From: Hymenobacter sp. BT559
GTDB taxonomy: Bacteria; Bacteroidota; Bacteroidia; Cytophagales; Hymenobacteraceae
Assembly: GCF_017571525.1 (NCBI RefSeq)
Contig: NZ_JAGETY010000003.1
Span: 365,397 to 429,396 of the forward strand
Direction of reading: 5' to 3'
Length of the DNA stretch: 64,000 nt
Both the position numbers and the translations under genes were made by a program. The notes under the pieces are model-generated. The model worked only from the letters and a program-made list of their open reading frames with translations. It was not told the origin of the DNA and searched no databases. The stretch's first letter is position 1; each line of letters begins with the position of its first letter. Positions 8,244 through 16,369 of this stretch are shown piece after piece.

Positions 8244-9620
8244 ATGAAGATTTTACGCTACCCCAAGCCGGGCCGCTTACGGGCGCTGCTTGGGTGCTTG
8301 TTGCTGGTGCCCGGGCTGGCTAGGGCCCAAAACCTGCCCGATTCGCCCCCCCCGCCCCCTGCCGCCCCGCTCACCCTGCCCCAGGTGCTGAGCTACGCGC
8401 TGGCCTACCAGCCGCTGGTGCGCCAGGCCCGCCTCGACGAAGGCATTACGGATGCCGGCAACCGCGTGGCCCTGGCCGCCTGGCTGCCCCAGGTGGGCGT
8501 AACCGGCGTGACGCAGCACTATTTTGGGTTGCCCTACACCATTTTTCCCGACCCCACCACCGGCATTCCGACGCCGCGCCAGCTAGGGGTGGCCAACGTG
8601 ACCACGCTGGGCCTAAGCGGCACGCAGGTGATTTATAACAACGACGTGCGGCTGGCGAGCCGGCAGGCGCCCCTCAACCGGTTGGCGGCGGGCCAAAACA
8701 CGGTCAATAATAAAATCGCGACCGTGTCGGACGCCAGCAAGGCTTTTTATAGCGTGCTGCTGTCGCAGCGCCAGGCGCAGGTGTATGACGAAGACATCCG
8801 GCGCCTGGCCCGCAACTACCAGGATGCGCGCGCCCGCTACGACGCCGGTATTGTCGATAAAACCGATTATCTGCAGGCTGAGATTTCGCTCAACAACTCG
8901 AAGGCCAGCCGCAAGCAGGCCCTGGAAGGCGTGAAGGCCAACACGGCCTATTTGCAGCAGCTGATGGGCTTTCCGGCCACGCAGCTCATAGCGCTTAAGT
9001 ACGATACCTTGCAGCTGGAGCAGGAAGCCGTGGTGGACACCCTGGCCCAGCTCGACCCCGCCAACCGCATTGAGTATCAGCAGGTGCTCACGCAAAAGTC
9101 ACTCCAGGGCACAACCGTCGATTATTACCGGCTAGGCTTTTTGCCCTCGCTGTCGGCATTTGGCAACTACAACTCGGTGTATCAGAACAACTCGGTGAGC
9201 GAGCAGTACCGCCAACGCTTCCCCAACTCGTATGCCGGCCTGCAACTGGCGCTGCCACTGTTCACGGGCTTTCGGCGCACCCAAAACCTGCGCCGCGCTC
9301 GCCTGCAAGACCAGCGCGTAGACCAGGACCTGCTGAGCACCCGCAACCAGGTAACGACCGAGTACGCCACGGCCCTGGCCAATTACAAGGGCTACTTTGA
9401 GGCCTACGTGCAGAGCCGCCAAAACCTCGACCTCTCGCGCCAGGTGTACAAGGTGGTCGACCTGCAATACCGCGAGGGCATCAAGGCCTACCTCGATTTG
9501 CTTGTGGCCCAAACCACCCTGCGCACTTCGCAGCTCAACTACTACAGCGCCCTGTTTCAAGTGCTTACCAGCAAGGTGGAGCTACTGCGCACGCTGGGCA
9601 CGCTGCCCACCAACTACTAA
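8244..9620 (+). CDS. TolC-family outer membrane efflux channel
   Basis: A 458-residue outer membrane factor of an RND tripartite pump. The ATG at 8244 is chosen because it gives a signal peptide (MKILRYPKPGRLRALLGCLL to VPGLARAQ) and because longer versions of the frame would run back through the terminator at 8131-8160. The mature protein shows the two-fold TolC pattern: LTLPQVLSYALAYQPLVRQA near the start, helical tracts rich in Ala/Gln (YQDARARYDAGIVDKTDYLQ, VVDLQYREGIKAYLDLLVAQ) and two beta strands per repeat. The adaptor gene follows after 15 bases and the pump after that, all in one direction, so the three work together in export of drugs, solvents or metabolites. Confidence 0.92.
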   Translation: MKILRYPKPGRLRALLGCLLLVPGLARAQNLPDSPPPPPAAPLTLPQVLSYALAYQPLVRQARLDEGITDAGNRVALAAWLPQVGVTGVTQHYFGLPYTIFPDPTTGIPTPRQLGVANVTTLGLSGTQVIYNNDVRLASRQAPLNRLAAGQNTVNNKIATVSDASKAFYSVLLSQRQAQVYDEDIRRLARNYQDARARYDAGIVDKTDYLQAEISLNNSKASRKQALEGVKANTAYLQQLMGFPATQLIALKYDTLQLEQEAVVDTLAQLDPANRIEYQQVLTQKSLQGTTVDYYRLGFLPSLSAFGNYNSVYQNNSVSEQYRQRFPNSYAGLQLALPLFTGFRRTQNLRRARLQDQRVDQDLLSTRNQVTTEYATALANYKGYFEAYVQSRQNLDLSRQVYKVVDLQYREGIKAYLDLLVAQTTLRTSQLNYYSALFQVLTSKVELLRTLGTLPTNY

Positions 9621-9635
9621 CTACGCTTTCGCTTT

Positions 9636-10784
9636 ATGACGACCAAGTACCTGGCTATGTGTGCCATGGCGGCCCTGCTGGCCAGCGCCGCGTGCGGCAA
9701 GCAAGACGAGAAAAAGAATGCCCCGCCACCCCCTACCCCGGTGAGCGTAGTGACGGCCCGCACCACCGACGCTGTGTACTATGACCAGTACCCGGCCACT
9801 GTGGTGGCCCTCAAGAGCGTGGAGCTGCGCTCGCAGGTGACGGGCTTTATCACGGGCCTCTACTTTCAGGAAGGCGACCTTGTGCCGGCCGGCAAGGTGC
9901 TGTATGAAATCGACAAGCGCCAGTATGAAGGCGCTTACCAGCAGGCCCTAGCCAACCTGCGTAGCGCCCAGGCCTCGGCCCAAAATGCCCAGGTAAACCA
10001 GGTGCGCTACCAGCGCCTGCTGCAGCAGGATGCCGTGGCCCGGCAGCTGGCCGAAAACGCCACTACCACCGCCAGCACCGCCTCGGCCCAAGTGGCTGCG
10101 GCCCAGGCCGCCGTCAATATTGCGCGCACCAACCTGGGGTTTGCCACGATAAAAGCACCGTTTGCGGGGCGCATCGGCATCTCGCAGGTGCGGCTAGGGG
10201 CGCAGGTGAGCGCCGGCTCGACCCTGCTCAACACCATTTCGACCGAGAACCCGATTGCGGTAGACTTCGCGGTGAATGAGACGGATATTCCGCGCTTCAC
10301 CACGCTGCTCAACCAAAAAGGGGGGGCTAGCGACTCGACTTTGCGCTTTGTGCTGCCCAACGGCCAATTGTATAATCAGCCGGGGAAGATTCAAACCATC
10401 GACCGGGGCGTGGACTCGCAGACCGGGACTATCACGGTGCGCGTGCAATTTGCCAACCCCCAGCACCAGCTGAAAGATGGCTTGAGCGGCGTGCTGAAAG
10501 TGCTCAATACCAAGTCGGGCAGCCGCCTTGTCATCCCCAACAAAGCCATTGTGGAGCAGATGGGCGAAAACTTCGTGTACGTGGCCCTCGGCGACAGCGC
10601 CAAGCAGCGCAAAGTGCAGCTAGGCCCGCGCCTGCGCGACGAAATCGTGATTCTCAACGGTATCCGCGATGGTGATAAAATCGTGACCGAAGGCGTGCAG
10701 AAGCTGCGCGATGGCGGCAAAATTCAAATTAGCGCGCCCGGTGCCCCCGTGGCCGCGCCGGCCGGGCCTGGGGCCGGCAAGTAA
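9636..10784 (+). CDS. RND efflux periplasmic adaptor (membrane fusion) lipoprotein
   Basis: A 382-residue adaptor of the AcrA/HlyD type linking the inner membrane pump to the TolC-like channel. It has a lipoprotein signal with lipobox ASAAC (Cys about residue 20). The fold order is standard: barrel-sandwich start (SVELRSQVTGFITGLYFQEG DL), coiled-coil hairpin rich in Ala and Gln (about residues 100-160), return strand TIKAPFAGRIGISQVRLGAQ, beta-barrel, and membrane-proximal domain ending in VTEGVQKLRDGGKI. A Pro/Ala/Gly tail closes the protein. It is the middle gene of the operon, 15 bases after the channel and 51 before the pump. Confidence 0.93.
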   Translation: MTTKYLAMCAMAALLASAACGKQDEKKNAPPPPTPVSVVTARTTDAVYYDQYPATVVALKSVELRSQVTGFITGLYFQEGDLVPAGKVLYEIDKRQYEGAYQQALANLRSAQASAQNAQVNQVRYQRLLQQDAVARQLAENATTTASTASAQVAAAQAAVNIARTNLGFATIKAPFAGRIGISQVRLGAQVSAGSTLLNTISTENPIAVDFAVNETDIPRFTTLLNQKGGASDSTLRFVLPNGQLYNQPGKIQTIDRGVDSQTGTITVRVQFANPQHQLKDGLSGVLKVLNTKSGSRLVIPNKAIVEQMGENFVYVALGDSAKQRKVQLGPRLRDEIVILNGIRDGDKIVTEGVQKLRDGGKIQISAPGAPVAAPAGPGAGK

Positions 10785-10835
10785 AAAGGTCCGTCAGGCT
10801 CATCTGGCGTTCGCTTATAGACAAGGCATCCTTTT

Positions 10836-13800
10836 ATGATTGCAGAAACCTTTATTCGCCGGCCCGTCACGGCCATTGTCTCCTCCTTGGTGATAGTGCT
10901 CGTGGGCGTGCTGGCCATGCTCACCCTTCCGGTCGGGCAGTATCCGGAGATAACGCCGCCCACGGTGTCGGTGACGGGCACCTACATCGGCGCCGATGCC
11001 CAGACCGTGGAGCAGACCGTGGCTACGCCCGTGGAAGTGCAGGTAAACGGCACACCCGGCATGACCTACCTGCAAAGCAACAGCACCAGCAACGGCCAGA
11101 TGAGCATGACGGTGAACTTCGACGTGGGCACCGACATCAACATTGCGGCCCTCGACGTGCAGAACCGCGTGGGCATTGCCACGCCTACCCTACCACAAGA
11201 AGTTCAGCGCCTGGGCCTTACGGTGCGCAAGCGAAACCCCAGCATCCTGATGCTGGTGGCTATGTTTTCGCCCAAAGGCACCCACAATACGACCTTCCTC
11301 GACAACTACGCCAACGTCTTTATTAAAGACGCGCTGCTGCGCACCAAAGGTGTAGGCGACGTGGTGAGCCGGGCCGACGACTTTGCCATGCGCCTCTGGC
11401 TGAAGCCCGACAAGCTGGCCGCGCTAGGGGTCACGGCGGCCGATATTCAGGCTGCCCTCAACGAGCAGAACGCCCAGATTGCGGCCGGCTCTATTGGTGC
11501 GCCGCCTGCCCAGCGCGGACAGGCGTTTGAGTATATCGTGACGGTGCAGGGCCGGCTAGCCACCGTTCAGCAGTTTGGCGACGTGGTGGTGAAAACCCGC
11601 CCGCAGGATGGCTCGCTGGTGTATTTGCGCGACGTAGCCCGCATCGAGCTGGGCAAGTTCAACTACGCCAGCAACTCCTACGTGGACGGCAAGCGTGCCG
11701 CATATCTACTTATCTACCAAGCACCTGGTGCCAACGCCCTCGCCACCTACGAGAACGTGCTGGCCACCATGAACCAGCTCAAAAAGCAGTTTCCGTCCGA
11801 CCTTACTTATATCGTGCCCTTCGAGTCGGCGAGCGTGGTGCAGGTATCGATTGAGGAAGTAGTGCACACGCTGGTCGAGGCGCTGCTGCTCGTGGTGGTG
11901 GTGGTATTTGTGTTTCTGCAAAGCTGGCGCTCGACGCTCATTCCGGTGCTGGCCATTCCGGTGTCGATTATTGGCGCATTTATCGCGTTCATCCCGCTAG
12001 GGTTCACCATTAATACACTGACACTCTTTGGCTTTGTGCTCGCTATTGGTATCGTGGTCGACGACGCCATCGTGGTGGTCGAGGCCGTAGAGGTGAATAT
12101 GAATGAGCGCAAGATGAGCCCCCTCGATGCCACGCTCGAAGCCATGCGCGAGATATCGGCGCCCGTTATTGCCATCGCGCTTATTCTGGCGGCGGTGTTT
12201 GTGCCAGTGGGCTTCATTCCGGGCATCACGGGGCGCTTGTATCAGCAGTTCGCCATTACCATCGCCATTTCGGTGCTCATCTCGGCGTTCGTGGCCTTAT
12301 CGCTCACGCCGGCGCTGTGCGTGCTGCTGCTCAAGCCTCATGAGGAAGGCTACGAGTCGAAAGGCTTTATTAATAAGGGCTTTAAGAAGTTCAACGACTG
12401 GTTTGGGCGTGTTACCGAGAAGTACGGCAACGGCGTGCAGCGCGGCCTCAAGCACTCGCGTTTTGTGGTCATCATTCTGGTGTGCGTGCTGGTGGGCGCC
12501 GGCCTGTTGTTCCGCAGCAAGCCTAGCGGCTTCCTGCCCACCGAAGACGAAGGCCGGATTTACGTCACCTTCAACCTGCCTGAGGGCGCTTCTACCGAAC
12601 GCACCGTGGCCGTGCTGCAAGGCATGATGGACGAGCTAAAGCACACCAAAGGCATCGCGCACTTTGCGGCCCTGGGCGGCCTGAACGCCGTAAACTTCTC
12701 TTCGAAGTCAAACTCCGGCACCATCTTTTGCCAGCTAGAGCCCTGGGACGAGCGCACCGACAAGAACCTGCAGCTGCAAGGCCTGATGGCGACGCTGCAA
12801 AAAAACATGGCCCGTTTTAAGCAAGCCACTACGGTCGTTATTTCGCCGCCGGCCATTCCGGGGCTGGGCAACACGGGCGGCTATTCATTTATTTTTCAGG
12901 AGCGCGAGGCGGGCGGCGATATCAAAGCGTTTGATGCCAACCTGCAAAAATTCCTCGCGGCCATTCGCAAGCGCCCCGAAATTGCCTCGGGCTTCTCGTT
13001 CTTCACCGCCAGCACGCCGGGCTACCGCCTCGATATCGACCGCCAGAAAGCCAAGAAGCTGGGCGTATCCATTACGGAGGTGGGCAATGCGCTGCGCACC
13101 TACCTGGGTAGTGCCTACATCAACGATTTCACGCTTTATGGCCGCACCTTTCGGGTGGTGGCGCAGGCCGACTCCTCGTATCGCGGCGATATGGCCGACC
13201 TGGGGCAGTACTACGTGCGCAACAGCGCCGGCGGCATGGTGCCCCTGAGCACGCTCACTACCTATACCCGCACCGAAACTGCGCCGCTCATTTCGCACTA
13301 TAACCTCTTCCGCTCGGCCGAAGTCAACGGCAACCCGGCCCCCGGCTACAGCTCGGGCGATGCCATCAAGGCCTTGCAGGAAACCGCCGCCCAGACCCTG
13401 CCGCAGGGCTACGGCTTCGAGTTTTCGGGCCTCAGCCGCGAAGAACTGCTAGCCGGCGGCCAGACGATTTACATCTTTGCGCTGTCTATCATCTTCGTGT
13501 TCCTGTTTCTGGCCGCGCTGTATGAGAGCTGGTCGGTGCCGTTTTCGGTGCTGCTGGCGGTGCCGGTGGGCATTTTCGGCGCCATCCTAGCGCTGTTCTT
13601 CCTGCCCAAGCTCACCAACAACGTGTACGCCCAAATCGGCATGATTACGCTCATCGGCCTCTCGGCCAAAAACGCCATTCTGATTGTGGAGTTTGCCAAG
13701 GAGCGGGTCGATAAAGGCCAGCCACTGGTTGAGGCCACGCTCGATGCGGTGCGCCTGCGCCTGCGGCCGATTATCATGACCTCGCTAGCCTTCATTTTGG

Positions 13801-14072
13801 GCATTCTGCCGCTGGTATTCGCCTCAGGCGCCGGCGCCCAAAGCCGCCAAACGCTGGGCTGGACGGTGCTCGGCGGTATGCTGGCCGCCACGGGCCTGGG
13901 CATTTTCATCGTACCGGTGCTCTATGTCATCATCACGCGTTTCGCCTACGGCAAGGCCAAGCTGGCCGAGTTGGAGAAAAACTACAAGCCCGACGAGGAG
14001 CACGGCGGGCCCAAGCCAGATGACGCGCCTGGGCAAGGCGAGGCGCCGCACGGCGCGCCGGCGCCGGCCTAG
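10836..14072 (+). CDS. RND efflux pump inner membrane transporter, HAE1 family
   Basis: A 1078-residue AcrB-like proton-driven pump; the length is usual for the family. The N terminus MIAETFIRRPVTAIVSSLVI is typical, with twelve membrane segments in two halves and two large periplasmic loops. The proton-relay pair of aspartates is seen in TM4 as GIVVDDAIVVVEAVE, and the TM10 lysine in GLSAKNAILIVEFAKE. The family conserved strings QYPEITPPTVSVTGTYIGAD and GIAHFAALGGLN are present. It ends with a hydrophilic tail (HGGPKPDDAPGQGEAPHG). It completes the tripartite system with the two genes before it and a terminator follows at 14095. No regulator is adjacent, so control is not evident. Confidence 0.95.
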   Translation: MIAETFIRRPVTAIVSSLVIVLVGVLAMLTLPVGQYPEITPPTVSVTGTYIGADAQTVEQTVATPVEVQVNGTPGMTYLQSNSTSNGQMSMTVNFDVGTDINIAALDVQNRVGIATPTLPQEVQRLGLTVRKRNPSILMLVAMFSPKGTHNTTFLDNYANVFIKDALLRTKGVGDVVSRADDFAMRLWLKPDKLAALGVTAADIQAALNEQNAQIAAGSIGAPPAQRGQAFEYIVTVQGRLATVQQFGDVVVKTRPQDGSLVYLRDVARIELGKFNYASNSYVDGKRAAYLLIYQAPGANALATYENVLATMNQLKKQFPSDLTYIVPFESASVVQVSIEEVVHTLVEALLLVVVVVFVFLQSWRSTLIPVLAIPVSIIGAFIAFIPLGFTINTLTLFGFVLAIGIVVDDAIVVVEAVEVNMNERKMSPLDATLEAMREISAPVIAIALILAAVFVPVGFIPGITGRLYQQFAITIAISVLISAFVALSLTPALCVLLLKPHEEGYESKGFINKGFKKFNDWFGRVTEKYGNGVQRGLKHSRFVVIILVCVLVGAGLLFRSKPSGFLPTEDEGRIYVTFNLPEGASTERTVAVLQGMMDELKHTKGIAHFAALGGLNAVNFSSKSNSGTIFCQLEPWDERTDKNLQLQGLMATLQKNMARFKQATTVVISPPAIPGLGNTGGYSFIFQEREAGGDIKAFDANLQKFLAAIRKRPEIASGFSFFTASTPGYRLDIDRQKAKKLGVSITEVGNALRTYLGSAYINDFTLYGRTFRVVAQADSSYRGDMADLGQYYVRNSAGGMVPLSTLTTYTRTETAPLISHYNLFRSAEVNGNPAPGYSSGDAIKALQETAAQTLPQGYGFEFSGLSREELLAGGQTIYIFALSIIFVFLFLAALYESWSVPFSVLLAVPVGIFGAILALFFLPKLTNNVYAQIGMITLIGLSAKNAILIVEFAKERVDKGQPLVEATLDAVRLRLRPIIMTSLAFILGILPLVFASGAGAQSRQTLGWTVLGGMLAATGLGIFIVPVLYVIITRFAYGKAKLAELEKNYKPDEEHGGPKPDDAPGQGEAPHGAPAPA

Positions 14073-14094
14073 CGCTCACCCTACCTTTTACTCG

Positions 14095-14130
14095 AACGCC
14101 TCAGCCACGCCCGGCTGGGGCGTTTTCTTT
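14095..14130 (+). terminator. Rho-independent terminator after the RND operon
   Basis: AACGCCTCAGCC (14095-14106) pairs with GGCTGGGGCGTT (14113-14124), 11 of 12 positions, with a 6-base loop and the tail TTTTCTTT. It begins 23 bases after the pump stop codon. Confidence 0.75.
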
Positions 14131-14183
14131 GCAGCGCAATGCTGCCCCGCTAACCTAGCTAGCCCTTTTCCACCCTTTTGCTT

Positions 14184-15224
14184 ATGCGCATCCGCTTGCT
14201 TTTCCTGGTTTTGCTAGCCTCTCTGGGCCGCACCTGGGGCCAGACCTTTACGAACCCGCTGCTGCCTAGCGGGGCCGACCCGTGGGCTATCTACCACGAC
14301 GGCAGCTACTACTATATGCACACCACCGGGCGCGACCTCACCATCTGGAAAACGCCCAACCTCGCCCAGCTGGCGCAGGCTGAAAAAACGACCGTGTGGA
14401 CCCCGCCCGCCACCGGCCCCTATTCCAGAGAGATATGGGCGCCCGAGCTGCATTTTCTGGCCGGCAAGTGGTACATCTATTTCGCCGCCGATAATGGCAG
14501 CAATAACAACCACCGCCTTTTCGTGCTCGAAAACCCCTCGCCCGACCCTACCAAAGGCCAGTGGACGATGAAGGGCCAGCTTAAAACGCCCGACGACAAG
14601 TGGGCCATCGACGGCTCGGTGTTTGAGCACGGCGGCCGGCTCTACGCCATCTGGTCGGGCTGGGCGGGCGATGAAAACGGCCGGCAAGACATTTACCTGG
14701 CGCGCCTCAGCAACCCCTGGACCGTGAGCGGCGAGCGCGTGCGCATCTCCGACCCGCGCTTTGGCTGGGAGCAGCACGGCCTGCTGCCGCGCTTCGGCCC
14801 CGGCGAGCCAGCCTACGCGCTCGTCAACGAAGGCCCGCAGTTTCTAGCTAGCCCCAACGGCCGGGTCAATATCGTGTACTCGGCCAGCGGCTGCTGGACT
14901 GATTTCTATGCCCTAGGCCTGGTCTGGGCCGAGCCGGGCGCCAACCTGCTCAACCCCAAGTCGTGGCACAAGGAGCCGGAGCCGGTGTTCCGGGCGCAAA
15001 ACGTGAAGGGCACCTTCGCGGCCGGCCACAACTGCTTCTTCGACTCGCCCAACGGCAAGCAACACTGGCTGCTCTACCACGCCAATGCCGAGCCCGGCCA
15101 AGGCTGCGGCCGCGAGCGCACGCCCCGCATGCAGCCCTTCACCTTTGCCGCCGATGGTGCGCCCGTTTTCGGCGACCCGCTGCCGCTAGGCCAGGAGCTA
15201 TCGGTGCCGGGCAGCGCAAAGTAG
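14184..15224 (+). CDS. Glycoside hydrolase family 43 protein
   Basis: A 346-residue secreted glycosidase with a five-bladed beta-propeller, probably an arabinofuranosidase, arabinanase or beta-xylosidase acting on plant hemicellulose or pectin side chains. ATG at 14184 gives the signal peptide MRIRLLFLVLLASLGRTWGQ; a TTG two codons earlier is unlikely. The three catalytic acids of the family can be placed: base Asp in PSGADPWAIYHDGSYYY, the middle Asp in WAIDGSVFEHGGRLYAIWSG, and the acid Glu in LVNEGPQFL. Also seen is the blade motif EIWAPELHFLAGKWYIYFAA. It stands alone between the efflux terminator and the bidirectional terminator at 15255. Confidence 0.9.
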   Translation: MRIRLLFLVLLASLGRTWGQTFTNPLLPSGADPWAIYHDGSYYYMHTTGRDLTIWKTPNLAQLAQAEKTTVWTPPATGPYSREIWAPELHFLAGKWYIYFAADNGSNNNHRLFVLENPSPDPTKGQWTMKGQLKTPDDKWAIDGSVFEHGGRLYAIWSGWAGDENGRQDIYLARLSNPWTVSGERVRISDPRFGWEQHGLLPRFGPGEPAYALVNEGPQFLASPNGRVNIVYSASGCWTDFYALGLVWAEPGANLLNPKSWHKEPEPVFRAQNVKGTFAAGHNCFFDSPNGKQHWLLYHANAEPGQGCGRERTPRMQPFTFAADGAPVFGDPLPLGQELSVPGSAK

Positions 15225-15254
15225 AGGCTAGTAAACTAATCGTACTCAGGCACG

Positions 15255-15286
15255 AAAAAAGGCCCGGCTGCAATGCCGGGCCTTTT
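15255..15286. terminator. Bidirectional terminator between GH43 and fabI
   Basis: AAAAAAGGCCCGGC / GCCGGGCCTTTT: eight perfect G-C pairs (15261-15268 with 15275-15282) with a 6-base loop, A run on the left and T run on the right. It serves the convergent GH43 and fabI genes. Confidence 0.85.
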
Positions 15287-15309
15287 CATTTACAACCGGT
15301 ATTCTAAAA

Positions 15310-16131
15310 CTACTCGCCCGACTTTTCCATCAGGTCGGCCATTTCCTGCGAGATGCCGGTGCTGCTGAAGCCACCGTCGTGCATCAGGTTTTGCATGGTC
15401 ACGTAGCGCGTCAGGTCCGAGAAAAGCGACACGCAGTAGTCGGCGCAGGCCTCGGCGGGCGCGTTGCCGAGCGGCGACATCTTGTTGGCATACTCATAAA
15501 ACGCGTTGAAGCCCGAGATGCCGGTGCCAGCCGTGGTCTTGGTCGGCGACTGCGACACCGTGTTCACGCGCACCTTCTTGAGGTGGCCTAGCCGCTGGCC
15601 GTAGCTGCGGGCAATGCTTTCGAGCACCGCCTTGGCCTGTGCCATATCGGTGTAGTCGAGGAAGGCGCGCTGAGCTGCGATGTAGCTAAGCGCCACCACG
15701 CTGCCCCACTCGTTGAAGGCGTCCTGCTTTTCAGCCACGGCTAGCATCTTGTGCAGCGAAAGGGCCGATACGTCGAGCGTTTGCTGAAAGAATTTATAAT
15801 CTAAATCGCCGTAGCTCTTGCCCTTGCGAATGTTGGCACTCATGCCAATCGAGTGCAGCAGAAAGTCGATTTTACCCCCAAAGTGGCTTTGCGCTTCGGT
15901 AAACAACGTGCCCAATTCCTCAATCGATGTGGCATCGGCCGGAATGATAGGCGCGTCAATCTCGCTGGCTAGGGCCTTGATTTCGCCCATACGCATGGCA
16001 AGCGGCGCATTGGTGAGCACGATGCGGGCACCTTGTTCGTGGGCCTTCTGGGCTACTTTCCAGGCAATGGATTGGGAATTGAGAGCGCCGGAGATAATGC
16101 CGACTTTGCCGGCGAGCAGGTTGTTGGACAT
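15310..16131 (-). CDS. fabI: Enoyl-[acyl-carrier-protein] reductase (NADH)
   Basis: A 273-residue SDR-fold reductase for the last step of each fatty acid elongation cycle (type II FAS, cytoplasm). The FabI-type nucleotide site is seen as GKVGIISGALNSQSIAW near residues 8-24, and the active site as YTDMAQAK (Tyr-x6-Lys) with the upstream Tyr in SYIAAQRAF. LLHSIGMSANIRKGKSYGDL and the region PLGNAPAEACADYCVSLFSDL match the family. The start ATG at 16131 is followed by a tight N terminus (MSNNLLAGK). The probable promoter TAGGTTTG lies at 16234-16241, inside the loop of a long inverted repeat that fills the upstream space. Confidence 0.95.
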   Translation of the reverse strand: MSNNLLAGKVGIISGALNSQSIAWKVAQKAHEQGARIVLTNAPLAMRMGEIKALASEIDAPIIPADATSIEELGTLFTEAQSHFGGKIDFLLHSIGMSANIRKGKSYGDLDYKFFQQTLDVSALSLHKMLAVAEKQDAFNEWGSVVALSYIAAQRAFLDYTDMAQAKAVLESIARSYGQRLGHLKKVRVNTVSQSPTKTTAGTGISGFNAFYEYANKMSPLGNAPAEACADYCVSLFSDLTRYVTMQNLMHDGGFSSTGISQEMADLMEKSGE

Positions 16132-16140
16132 AAACTTCGT

Positions 16141-16354
16141 TTGTCATTGCGAGCGCAACGTAGTGCAGCGCGGCCACCATAAGAAAGCATAAGCTACTCT
16201 TTCCTTACCGGCAGCAATACTTTGAACGTGCGGCAAACCTAAATAGTGACGTTTGCGGCGGCAAGTTAGGAAGCTCCGCGCATACATAAGGGAAAGACTA
16301 GCTTACGCTTTCCTGCAATTGCCGCGCTGCACTACGTTGCGCTCGCAAGGACAA
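16141..16354. repeat. Long inverted repeat element between fabI and recN
   Basis: The outer 34 bases (16141-16174, containing CATTGCGAGCGCAACG) match the complement of 16321-16354 with one mismatch. After a short divergent stretch, homology resumes: GAAAGCATAAGCTACTCTTTCC (around 16184-16205) against the complement of about 16291-16312. The arms are thus about 65 bases with a central 80-base loop carrying the fabI promoter. Related ends occur at 40580-40683 and 63939-64000, so this is a dispersed MITE- or BIME-like family. No open reading frame is inside. Confidence 0.8.
16234..16264 (-). promoter_or_regulatory. Candidate fabI promoter
   Basis: On the minus strand TTG (16264-16262) is followed, after 20 bases, by TAGGTTTG (16241-16234), the Bacteroidota -33/-7 arrangement. 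It would start transcription near 16228, about 97 bases before the fabI ATG. Confidence 0.45.
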
Positions 16355-16369
16355 AACGGGTGAAAGCCC

